DNA from: Anaerolineaceae bacterium | Lineage (GTDB): Bacteria > Chloroflexota > Anaerolineae > Anaerolineales > Anaerolineaceae | NCBI GenBank assembly: GCA_016927865.1 | Contig: JAFGLU010000122.1 | Span: forward strand, 18,356-82,355 | Length of the DNA stretch: 64,000 nucleotides | Direction of reading: 5' to 3' | Shown: in pieces, positions 57,092 through 64,000 of the stretch | How the letters are laid out: each line of letters starts with the position of its first letter | Numbering within the stretch: position 1 is the first letter of the stretch | The notes under the pieces: model-generated | Database searches by the model: none | Told to the model about the DNA's origin: nothing | What the model saw: only the letters and a program-made list of their open reading frames with translations | Program-made: the position numbers and the translations under genes

Positions 57092-58186
57092 CTACAGGTA
57101 AGAGCTGTTAAGCCCTGATTTCTTCAGTAAATTTACTAATTCGCGAACTTTTTGTGCCTCGCTGCGTTTGCAAACCATCAACGCGTCCGGCGTTTCCACC
57201 ACAATGAGATCTTCAGTTCCTATGGTGACAATCAATCGACTCGAACGGTCTGCGCAAACGAGGGTATTGTGGCTATCCACTCCAATGTGCCGGGCTTCCA
57301 GAACGATATTCCCGTTTTCATCCGTCGGGAACACGTCAAACAAGGCGTCCCAACTACCCACATCGTTCCAGCCCAAATCCGCCGCCGGCAGCACGGCCAC
57401 CTTAGCCGATTTTTCCATAATACCATAATCAATAGACACCGGTTGGATCGGGTCCCAATAGGCCTTCAACAGCCCGCGGAATTCAGGCGCGTCCCACACC
57501 TGGTCAATCTTGGCCAGTTGCCCGGCCAGGGCAGGCATCAACACCGCCATCTCTTCCCAGATCAGACTCACCTTCCAGATGAACATGCCCGAGTTCCAGA
57601 CGTGATCGCCCGAGGCAAGAAACTGCCTCGCGGTGGCTTCGTCTGGTTTTTCGCGGAAGCGTGCCGCACGGAACGCCGGCACGCCGCCAATTTGGCCCAG
57701 ACCTTCTCCCTGTTGAATGTACCCGTAGCTGGTCGAGGGCTGCGTGGGCCGAATGCCCAGCGTCACCAGGAAACCCTGCTGGGCCAACTCATAAGCGCCT
57801 CCCAACAAATCACAGAAGCGCTGCACGTTCGGAATCACATGATCGGCGGTCAGCACCGCCATCGTCGCTTGCGGGTCGCGCCGCCGGATGGCCAGCGCCG
57901 CCAACCCCACCACTGCGGCCGTGCTGCGCGGTTCAGGCTCCAGGAGAAAGTTCTCCTCCGGCAACCCAGGGCACTGCTCTCGCAGCACCTCTGCCTGGTC
58001 AGCCACGGTTACCACCAGGATGCGCTCCGGGGGAAACACACCTTCCAGGCGGTCAATGGCCTGTTGGAAGAGCGTCCGCTCGCTTCCCAGGCGAATCATC
58101 TGTTTGGGGTGCAACCGACGGGACAACGGCCACAAGCGGGTTCCGCCTCCGCCGGCCATGATCACTGCATAGTAATGTTCAAGCAT
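57092..58186 (-). CDS. manC: Mannose-1-phosphate guanylyltransferase
   Basis: 364 residues from ATG 58186 (GGAG 8 nt upstream), overlapping the dprA stop in ATGCTTGA. GGGGTRLWPLSRRLHPKQ is the nucleotidyltransferase signature of the GMP family. FREKPDEATARQFLASGDHVWNSGMFIW is the sugar-phosphate-binding block, and DYGIMEKSAKV is diagnostic. The C-terminal isomerase domain of bifunctional enzymes is absent. It makes GDP-mannose, a donor that could feed the polyprenyl-linked glycan genes elsewhere in the window. Its place between dprA and topA is unusual. Confidence 0.92.
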   Translation of the reverse strand: MLEHYYAVIMAGGGGTRLWPLSRRLHPKQMIRLGSERTLFQQAIDRLEGVFPPERILVVTVADQAEVLREQCPGLPEENFLLEPEPRSTAAVVGLAALAIRRRDPQATMAVLTADHVIPNVQRFCDLLGGAYELAQQGFLVTLGIRPTQPSTSYGYIQQGEGLGQIGGVPAFRAARFREKPDEATARQFLASGDHVWNSGMFIWKVSLIWEEMAVLMPALAGQLAKIDQVWDAPEFRGLLKAYWDPIQPVSIDYGIMEKSAKVAVLPAADLGWNDVGSWDALFDVFPTDENGNIVLEARHIGVDSHNTLVCADRSSRLIVTIGTEDLIVVETPDALMVCKRSEAQKVRELVNLLKKSGLNSSYL

Positions 58187-59297
58187 CCAAATCGCTCCGA
58201 TAGTCCGCAAATGCTTCCCGGATGATGCTGTAATTCATCCCACCCATGTGGCGCACCATCCCTTTTAGCTCCATGATCGTCAGTGTAGCCGATACTTGGT
58301 CAATTGGCAAGCCAGATTGTGCACATATTTCATCGACGTGGAGGGGTTCGCTCTCCAAAACCCCCACCAGGCTGGCTTCCACGCCGTCTTCCGGCAGCAT
58401 CAGCCGTGCTTGCTGGTGTTGTTCCGCGCGTTGCAGATTCAACGCCTCCAGAATATCGCCCGGCTCCAGCAGCAGTTGGGCGCCGTCGCGCAGCAGGCGG
58501 TTGGCGCCTTTGCTCTGCGGCGCATAGATGCTGCCCGGCAAAGCAAACACCTCCCGGCCTTGCTCGGCGGCAAAAGTGGCGGTAATTAACGCGCCGCTCT
58601 CCAACCCGGCCTCGATCACCACCGTCGCCAGCGTCAGCCCTGAGATGATCCGGTTGCGGGGCGGAAAATTGGTGCTTTCAGGCGGGGTGCCGGGCGGATA
58701 ATCGCTGATCACCGCGCCTTGCTTCTCAATGCGCTCCGCCAGGCGCAAATGCTCCGGGGGATAAATACGGTCTACGCCGCTGCCCAACACCGCCAGGGTG
58801 CGCCCACCGGCCTTCAGCGCAGCATCATGCGCCACGCCATCCACGCCGCGGGCCAGCCCGCTCACCACCGTGATGCCGTGATGGGCCAAAAAAGCGGCAA
58901 TCTCCTCGGCGGCTTGCCGCCCGTAGGAGGTGACTCGCCGCGTGCCCACAATGGCCACCGCCAGGTCATCCTGAACAGCAAAACCGCCGCGTGTATAAAG
59001 CACCGGCGGAGGTTGGTCGATTTGTTTCAAACGCGAAGGATAAGCAGGGTCGTCCCAGGTGAGCACCCCGATGTCCAGGCGCTCAATATAGTTCCAGGCT
59101 CGTTCGATCAGGTTTTCGGCCTTCACCCGCCCAAGCCCTTCAATCAGCTTGGGTGTCAGGCCTGCCGCCATCAGCGCATCGCCGGGCGCATCCCAGGCAG
59201 TCTCCAGGTTTCCGAAGAAATCCAGCAGCCCGCGCAGGCGGACCGCCCCAATTCCTTTTACCAGGTTAAACCCAACCCAATATGCCCTGGCGTCCAT
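58179..59297 (-). CDS. dprA: DNA-processing protein DprA
   Basis: 372 residues. An N-terminal helix-hairpin-helix/SAM-like part (about 1-75) is followed by the Rossmann core GTRRVTSYGRQAAEEI, VSGLARGVDGVAHDAAL, GSGVDRIYPPEH and FPPRNRIISGL, and a C-terminal winged helix (about 305-370). It loads RecA on incoming single strands during transformation. No other competence gene is in the window. Confidence 0.94.
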   Translation of the reverse strand: MDARAYWVGFNLVKGIGAVRLRGLLDFFGNLETAWDAPGDALMAAGLTPKLIEGLGRVKAENLIERAWNYIERLDIGVLTWDDPAYPSRLKQIDQPPPVLYTRGGFAVQDDLAVAIVGTRRVTSYGRQAAEEIAAFLAHHGITVVSGLARGVDGVAHDAALKAGGRTLAVLGSGVDRIYPPEHLRLAERIEKQGAVISDYPPGTPPESTNFPPRNRIISGLTLATVVIEAGLESGALITATFAAEQGREVFALPGSIYAPQSKGANRLLRDGAQLLLEPGDILEALNLQRAEQHQQARLMLPEDGVEASLVGVLESEPLHVDEICAQSGLPIDQVSATLTIMELKGMVRHMGGMNYSIIREAFADYRSDLDA

Positions 59298-59309
59298 GCT
59301 CCCGATCGT

Positions 59310-59870
59310 TTACCCCCATTCCGGCGGGCGGACTTTCATCTCGCCGCGCTCTAAACTAACCTCCAGGACCACGCCCTCGATCGCCGGGATCAGCACTTCG
59401 TTTCCTTCCGGAGCGCGCACCACATACACATCGTTAGCGCCGGTCTGCAGGATTTCCTCTAAGATTCCAATCAACTGGCCCTGCTCATCGACCACACACA
59501 ATTCAAGGAGCTGGTGATGATAGTACTCGTCTTCTGGCAGCGGCGGTAATTCTTCAGCCTTTATGTAGACGCTGGTGTTACGGTAGCGCCCTACGTCTTC
59601 AGGCGTCTCAATGCCCCTGAAAGACACCAGCAGCGCCCGCCCATGCCAGCGCACCGATGCCAGGCGGATGGCTTCGCGTTGATCTCCCAGGAATACCTGC
59701 CGGTTAGGCCGCATCCGCTCAGGGAAATCGGTCAGCACGTCCATGATGATCTCGCCGTGAATGCCATGCGGGCGGCGCAGATAACCCACAGCTATGAAGA
59801 AAGGCTCGCCCGGCGCGGGCGAGCCTGAAGGGCTGTTTTGTTCCGGTGTAGTGGAATTTCGCCGTTTCAT
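59310..59870 (-). CDS. rimM: Ribosome maturation factor RimM
   Basis: 186 residues. FIAVGYLRRPHGIHGEI opens the RimM domain, after an added polar N-terminus of about 22 residues. The PRC-barrel half has EYYHHQLLELCVVDEQGQLIG and VYVVRAPEGNEVLIPAI. It assists 30S maturation near ribosomal protein S19. It overlaps khpA by an ATGA. trmD normally follows but does not here. Confidence 0.93.
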   Translation of the reverse strand: MKRRNSTTPEQNSPSGSPAPGEPFFIAVGYLRRPHGIHGEIIMDVLTDFPERMRPNRQVFLGDQREAIRLASVRWHGRALLVSFRGIETPEDVGRYRNTSVYIKAEELPPLPEDEYYHHQLLELCVVDEQGQLIGILEEILQTGANDVYVVRAPEGNEVLIPAIEGVVLEVSLERGEMKVRPPEWG

Positions 59871-60106
59871 CGCGGCTCAATCACGTCCAGTGAAACCTGT
59901 TTTTCTTCGCGAGCTGCCGCAACCTTCAACAGCACTCGCATTGCATTGGCAACCCGGCCCCCTTTGCCAATCACCCGTCCCATGTCGTCTCGCGCAACAC
60001 GCAGTTCCAGGCGGGTTACGCCGCCCGGCGCCGGCGATTGGCTGACTTCGACCTTGTCGACTTCGTCAACCAGCGAACGTGCAATGTACTCGATGAGTTC
60101 TTTCAC
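59867..60106 (-). CDS. khpA: KH-domain RNA-binding protein KhpA
   Basis: 79 residues from GTG 60106, with GAGGAG 7 nt upstream; a longer frame to 60145 has no ribosome site and adds residues foreign to the family. The single KH domain has VIGKGGRVANAMRVLL with the RNA-contacting GxxG. It is the usual small gene between rpsP and rimM. Confidence 0.9.
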   Translation of the reverse strand: MKELIEYIARSLVDEVDKVEVSQSPAPGGVTRLELRVARDDMGRVIGKGGRVANAMRVLLKVAAAREEKQVSLDVIEPR

Positions 60107-60135
60107 GGAGTGACTCCTCAAAATATCTGGTACTA

Positions 60136-60187
60136 CTGTAAACAAGGGGTTCCGACCAGTTTCGGATCAGATGCACCTTGTTTACAG
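60136..60187 (-). promoter_or_regulatory. Long nested hairpin between rpsP and khpA
   Basis: A perfect 12-bp stem (CTGTAAACAAGG at 60136-60147 with 60176-60187) encloses a small TCCGA/TCGGA hairpin. It sits after rpsP and before the khpA ribosome site. It has no T run, so mRNA processing, stability or translational control is more likely than termination. Confidence 0.5.
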
Positions 60188-60212
60188 CAGCCCGATAACC
60201 AACAAAAAATTG

Positions 60213-60539
60213 TTAGGCAGCTTTGCGGTTAGCGAAATAAGCCTTGGCTTCTTCCAAGAGTTTTTCAACCGGCTCGCCGGCCAGGAAGCGGGCGTAGCGG
60301 TCCATAACGCCAGTGCTCTTCATCAGTTGAACCACCGAATCGCTCGGCTGGGCGCCGTTCTTCATCCAGTGGTAAATGCGATCTTCTTTCACCTCAAAAG
60401 TGAAGGGATCCGTCAGTGGGTTATAGTTGCCCAAAATCTCCAGAAAACGCCCGTCGCGGGGGCTTTCGATATCAGCAGCGACAATACGATACGAGGGCTG
60501 ATGCCTCTGTCCGGTGCGGCGCAATCGAATGCGAACCAT
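60213..60539 (-). CDS. rpsP: 30S ribosomal protein S16
   Basis: 108 residues from ATG 60539; the longer frame upstream is not part of the family. MVRIRLRRTGQRHQPSYRIV is the S16 start, then DGRFLEILGNYNPL and YHWMKNGAQPSDSV. The C-terminus is slightly extended. Confidence 0.97.
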   Translation of the reverse strand: MVRIRLRRTGQRHQPSYRIVAADIESPRDGRFLEILGNYNPLTDPFTFEVKEDRIYHWMKNGAQPSDSVVQLMKSTGVMDRYARFLAGEPVEKLLEEAKAYFANRKAA

Positions 60540-60667
60540 TGGTAGTACTTTCTCCTTCGTCAAATGACAATTCAATCGATCAAGTTGTTTCTATTCCGGC
60601 TTTCACTGGCGCAAGCAGCTTGAGGGAGCCGCGGGAGGACGCGGGATAAGCTGCTCCTGCCTGCGTT

Positions 60668-61990
60668 CTAGCCAAACAAGCGGGGCATACGCTTCCCGCC
60701 CGTCTTTTGCAAAGTTTTAAAGAGCTTCTGCGCTTCACGGAACTGTTTGACCAGGCGATTGACGTCCTGCACTTCCGTTCCCGATCCTCGCGCAATCCGC
60801 CGGCGGCGGCTGGCATTCAGCAGATCTGGGTTGCGCTTTTCCTTCTGCGTCATCGAGCTGATGATCGCTTCGGTCATCTTCATTTGGCGTTCGGCATCCT
60901 TCGGATCAATCGAACGCGCTGCCTGCCCCATATTGCCGGGCAGCATTTCGAGAATTTGCCCCAGCGGTCCCATCTTGCGAACCTGTTTCAACTGATTGGC
61001 AAAGTCCTCCAGGGTGAAGGACCCGCTCATCATCTTTTCGGCTTGTTCCTGGGCGGTCTTGTCATCATAAGCCGCCTGGGCTTTCTCGATCAAGCCAATC
61101 ATATCACCCATACCCAGAATCCGCGAGGATAAGCGGCCCGGATCATAAGTTTCTAATGCATCAACGCCCTCGCCCATGCCCAGGTACTTGATGGGCACGC
61201 CCGTCACGCTGCGGATCGAGATGGCTGCACCACCGCGGGCATCGCCGTCCATCTTGGTAAAGATCAAGCCCGTCAGTGTCACCGTGTCGCGGAAACCCTG
61301 CGCCACGCGCAGCGCTTCCTGGCCAATCATCGCATCCACCACCAACAGGATCTCCGAAGGGGTTACTCGCGAAGTAATGGCGCGCAATTCGCCCATCAGG
61401 GCGTCGTCCAACTGCGAACGCCCGGCGGTGTCGATGATCATCACCGTGTACCCGCCCTTCTGGCAGGTATCGAAGGCCTTGGCAACCAGGTCGGGCGGCT
61501 TAACTCCCGCCTCGTGGAACACCTGCACGCCCACCGTCTCGCCCAAAGTCTGCAACTGCTTGACCGCAGCCGGGCGGTAGGGGTCGGCGGCGACCATCAT
61601 CATGCGTTCTCCCTGCGCGCGCAGGTTGCGCGCCAGCTTGGCCGCAGCGGTGGTCTTACCCGAACCCTGCAAGCCTACCAGCATCACCACACGCGGCTTT
61701 GGCCCCGAAAGGTTCAACGGAGAAGGCTCGCCCAGGGTAGCAATCAGCTCTTCATGGACAATTTTGACCACCTGCTGGGCAGGGTTCAACGCCCGAGAAA
61801 CCTCGTGACCCACCGCCCGCTCGCGCACGCGCGCAACGAAATCCTTGACCACGCTGTAATGCACGTCCGCCTCGAGCAAAGCCAGGCGCACCTCGCGCAT
61901 CACCGCATCCACATCCGCCTCGGAAAGCTTCCCGCGGCGGCGCAGATTGGTGAATATTTCATCCAGTCGTTGGGTCAGGTTCTCAAACAT
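60668..61990 (-). CDS. ffh: Signal recognition particle protein Ffh
   Basis: 440 residues. N domain, then G domain with P-loop GLQGSGKTT (107-115), DTAGRSQLD and TKMDGDARGG. The M domain holds LPGNMGQ and SRRRRIARGSG, the RNA-binding helix. It targets nascent membrane proteins together with SRP RNA, whose gene I do not see in the window. It heads the ffh-rpsP-khpA-rimM order. Confidence 0.97.
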   Translation of the reverse strand: MFENLTQRLDEIFTNLRRRGKLSEADVDAVMREVRLALLEADVHYSVVKDFVARVRERAVGHEVSRALNPAQQVVKIVHEELIATLGEPSPLNLSGPKPRVVMLVGLQGSGKTTAAAKLARNLRAQGERMMMVAADPYRPAAVKQLQTLGETVGVQVFHEAGVKPPDLVAKAFDTCQKGGYTVMIIDTAGRSQLDDALMGELRAITSRVTPSEILLVVDAMIGQEALRVAQGFRDTVTLTGLIFTKMDGDARGGAAISIRSVTGVPIKYLGMGEGVDALETYDPGRLSSRILGMGDMIGLIEKAQAAYDDKTAQEQAEKMMSGSFTLEDFANQLKQVRKMGPLGQILEMLPGNMGQAARSIDPKDAERQMKMTEAIISSMTQKEKRNPDLLNASRRRRIARGSGTEVQDVNRLVKQFREAQKLFKTLQKTGGKRMPRLFG

Positions 61991-62060
61991 GCACTCTCGG
62001 TATCATTAACGCATGAAATTCCCTCCCTCGCGGGAGGCTACGAGACATGATTTTATCCGG

Positions 62061-62078
62061 TTGACCCCGTTTGGTCAA
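62061..62078 (-). terminator. Hairpin after radC
   Basis: TTGACC and GGTCAA arms (6 bp) with a 6-nt loop, just after the radC stop. It is followed on the minus strand by CCGGATAAAA. A second small hairpin (CCTCCC/GGGAGG) is at 62022-62037. Confidence 0.4.
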
Positions 62079-62082
62079 GTGC

Positions 62083-62790
62083 TTACCCAAAGCCCAAACC
62101 CCGCTCTTTGAGGCTTACCCAGCGGTTGTGCCCGATCACCAGATGGTCGAGCACATCGATATCCATCAGCTTACCCGCCTGGACAATCGACCGCGTCAAG
62201 GCCACATCCTCTGGGCTGGGGTTGGGATCCCCGCTGGGATGATTGTGAACCACAATCACCGCCGCCGCGCTGCGTTGAATTGCCGCCCTGAACACCTCGC
62301 CCACCCGCACGGTGGAAGAGTTCAACGAGCCCACATACAGCTTCTCAATCGAGATCACCCGGTTGCGGGTGTCCAGTAGGATCACCCGCAAATGTTCTTG
62401 ATCCAGGGCACCCATCTCGTACCGCACCAACTCGGCCGCGTCCCCCGGCCCGTGGATGGCCGGGCGCTCCTCGGGAATTTCGGCTGCCAGCCGCCGCCCC
62501 AGTTCAATAGCCGCCTTGATCTGCGCTGCCTTGGCAAAACCAATGCCGTGCTGCGCGCAGACCAGCTCAAAGCTGGCCTTGTGCAATCCATGCAGCCCGC
62601 CCAGGTCTTGCAGCAAGCGCTGCCCCACCTGCACGGCGTTCTCACCCGGCACGCCCACCCGCAAAAGGATCGCCAACAGCTCGGCGTTGGTCAACACCTG
62701 CGGACCCAACTCCGCCAGCCGCTCGCGCGGGCGTTCGGTTTCTTGTAAATCGGTAATCCGGTAAAACGAGCCGCTTTCGCGTTGTTTCAT
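62083..62790 (-). CDS. radC: RadC / JAB-domain protein
   Basis: 235 residues from ATG 62790. A helix-hairpin-helix part (about 25-95) is followed by the JAB metallohydrolase-like domain with [17 protein letters not shown], the full metal motif (His-x-His, Ser, Asp). The family is often tied to DNA repair, but its biochemical role is unsettled. A TATACT box lies about 28 nt upstream. Confidence 0.93.
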   Translation of the reverse strand: MKQRESGSFYRITDLQETERPRERLAELGPQVLTNAELLAILLRVGVPGENAVQVGQRLLQDLGGLHGLHKASFELVCAQHGIGFAKAAQIKAAIELGRRLAAEIPEERPAIHGPGDAAELVRYEMGALDQEHLRVILLDTRNRVISIEKLYVGSLNSSTVRVGEVFRAAIQRSAAAVIVVHNHPSGDPNPSPEDVALTRSIVQAGKLMDIDVLDHLVIGHNRWVSLKERGLGFG

Positions 62791-62914
62791 ACCAACCCCC
62801 AACAGTGAGGATGGGGTAAGTATACACTGAAATCGTGCCCAGGTTTGCAGCCCTACTCTGCTCCTTCTCCCTTCCAGGGATCGCGTAGCATGCCTGTGGC
62901 AGAAGGCCGGGATG

Positions 62915-62933
62915 ACCCTGGTTCTGCCAGGGT
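62915..62933. repeat. Small hairpin in the spacer before the Fpg-like gene end
   Basis: ACCCTGG and CCAGGGT arms around a 5-nt loop, followed by GAGGGTAAA. The rest of the 62803-62990 spacer shows nothing coding. Confidence 0.4.
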
Positions 62934-62990
62934 GAGGGTAAATCCTAATCCGCTACGCTCAAAATAGTGACTACCCACTCAGCTCTTCCC

Positions 62991-63824
62991 TTACAACTTC
63001 TGGCACTGCGGGCAGAAATACACCGTCCCACCCATATACGACTCTTTTTGAATGGGTGTTTCGCAATTCACACACGGCTGCCCCACCGAACGGGCGTCCA
63101 GCAGCTTCACATACCCGCCGGGCTGGTCGAACAGGTCAAATTCCGTGTCTCGCCCGCCCAATTCCACCGCCGTGCGCAGCGTCTCCACCGTCGCCTCATA
63201 CAGCACATCTCGTTCCGCAGCCGATAGGCTGACCACTTTCCGCCGCGGGTGCATCCCCGCTCGGAAGAGAATATCCTGCAAATAACCGTTGCCCACGCCC
63301 CACACCTTCGGCTTGGTAATCATGAAAGCCTTCAGGCTAGATTTATCCTCCGGCGCGAGCTGCCCATACAAACTCTCGAAATAATCTCGAGTGAACGCCG
63401 CGCTGAGCGGCGAAACCCTCCCCGGCTGCATCAAATTGTGAGCGTCCGCCTGGTCGGCAGGCAGCAGCATCGTCGCTCCCCAACCCTGGATCGAAACCGT
63501 CAGGTAGCCGCCATCTTCGAAGGCCAGCCAGAACTGGTACTTATTGGGCAGGGTCGAGGCATCCCGGTGGTAGCGGATGCGCTCGCCGCCTTCGCCCAAC
63601 AACAGGACGTAGTCCGCTTCCAGTCCTACCTTGATCACCGAGCCGTGATCGCTGGCCTCGCCGATCACCTTGCCCGGCAGGATCGCGGCATATTCCTCCG
63701 CGCTGCCTGAGACAAAAGCGAACTTATGCCGTGAATTTCCCTGCCCCCCTTCCACGATGAGCTTGCCCAGCAGTTCACGGTTGAACTGCCGCGCCAATAC
63801 AACAGCCTCCACAATCTCGATCAT
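62991..63824 (-). CDS. Fpg/Nei-family protein lacking the catalytic Pro2
   Basis: 277 residues, the usual Fpg length, start fixed by GGGAGG 5 nt before ATG. The N-terminus reads MIEIVEAVVLAR where active enzymes read MPELPEVE, so the N-terminal proline nucleophile is Ile; Glu3 remains. The rest is well kept: the helix-two-turn-helix (KVWGVGNGYLQDILFRAGMHP) and the C-terminal zinc finger with Cys251, Cys254, Cys271 and Cys274. It should still bind damaged or bent DNA but cannot do the usual proline-linked base excision. It may be a damage sensor, a pseudo-enzyme or an enzyme with another nucleophile. Confidence 0.85.
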   Translation of the reverse strand: MIEIVEAVVLARQFNRELLGKLIVEGGQGNSRHKFAFVSGSAEEYAAILPGKVIGEASDHGSVIKVGLEADYVLLLGEGGERIRYHRDASTLPNKYQFWLAFEDGGYLTVSIQGWGATMLLPADQADAHNLMQPGRVSPLSAAFTRDYFESLYGQLAPEDKSSLKAFMITKPKVWGVGNGYLQDILFRAGMHPRRKVVSLSAAERDVLYEATVETLRTAVELGGRDTEFDLFDQPGGYVKLLDARSVGQPCVNCETPIQKESYMGGTVYFCPQCQKL

Positions 63825-63855
63825 CGTTCCCTCCCAATCCTATTGTGTATAAAAG

Positions 63856-63883
63856 CCCCCGTTTTTCAAGATGATAACGGGGG
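63856..63883 (-). terminator. Hairpin with T tract near the right edge
   Basis: 8-bp stem (CCCCCGTT with AACGGGGG). On the minus strand it is followed by CTTTTAT. It would suit the end of a minus-strand gene lying to the right. Confidence 0.45.
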
Positions 63884-63907
63884 GAAATTTATTCTTTGAC
63901 ACCAATC

Positions 63908-64000
63908 CTATATTTCTACCGGCGAGTGCTCTGATTGGAGGAATTGGCCCCATCGAAGGAAGCGCTGCGCTGCGGCGTGCTCGGCTTGGGGGCTGCGTTC
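63908..64000 (-). other. Possible 3' end of a minus-strand gene beyond the window
   Basis: Two minus-strand frames are open from the edge and stop at 63908-63910 and 63916-63918. Both lie just before the hairpin at 63856-63883. The fragment is too short to choose a frame or a product. Confidence 0.25.

Noticed and set aside
60107..60145. N-terminal extension of KhpA
   Set aside because: It runs into the rpsP-khpA hairpin, lacks a ribosome site, and the GTG at 60106 has GAGGAG at good spacing.

Overview
The window looks like a chromosomal segment of a GC-rich member of the phylum Chloroflexota, most likely class Anaerolineae. The pointers are Chlor_Arch_YYY (DUF2298) membrane proteins, a topoisomerase I with an N-terminal DUF5679 zinc ribbon, an alternative mevalonate pathway pair (mevalonate kinase plus isopentenyl phosphate kinase), lipoproteins with Thr/Pro linkers, and intergenic palindromic repeats. 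No phylogeny was run. I saw no tRNA, rRNA, CRISPR array, prophage or insertion sequence.

Layout. 1-7.2 kb: a secreted GH57-type lipoprotein (cut by the left edge) divergent from lipM, then a DUF4230 protein, an orphan PhnD-like lipoprotein, a SanA-like protein, an HD protein and a TIM-barrel/NTF2 fusion. 7.3-15.3 kb: gyrA-type topoisomerase with a histone-H1-like tail, and rpoC with a long coiled-coil insertion and no adjacent rpoB. 15.5-41.95 kb: a run of 14 minus-strand genes with gaps of at most about 50 nt. From 5' to 3' these are lepA, a UPF0104-type membrane protein, an SDR epimerase, a GT4, a methyltransferase, four very large GT-C/DUF2298 membrane proteins, cmk, a multi-PAS histidine kinase, a receiver-ATPase hybrid, a C69 dipeptidase and a large histidine kinase with its own promoter. 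This is probably an envelope-glycan locus joined to signalling genes.

42-49.5 kb: an ECF sigma/anti-sigma pair, a low-GC orphan, tlyA, then a plus-strand operon of a UbiA/DPPR-synthase-like prenyltransferase, mevalonate kinase, isopentenyl phosphate kinase and dGTPase. These link isoprenoid supply to polyprenyl-phosphate-sugar chemistry. 48.9-49.4 kb is an array of palindromic repeats. 49.5-52.4 kb: a three-gene ABC-2 exporter behind a strong promoter and a hairpin-rich leader. 52.7-57.1 kb: greA, an unknown two-TM protein, topA. 57.1-62 kb: manC, dprA, rimM, khpA, rpsP, ffh, a housekeeping run in which trmD and rplS are not in their usual place. 62-64 kb: radC and an Fpg/Nei-like protein lacking the catalytic N-terminal proline.

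Recurring themes are fusions or added domains on core enzymes (GyrA, RpoC, TopA, DUF2298-GT39), -10 boxes lying 6-15 nt before start codons (leaderless or very short leaders), and several families of intergenic palindromes.
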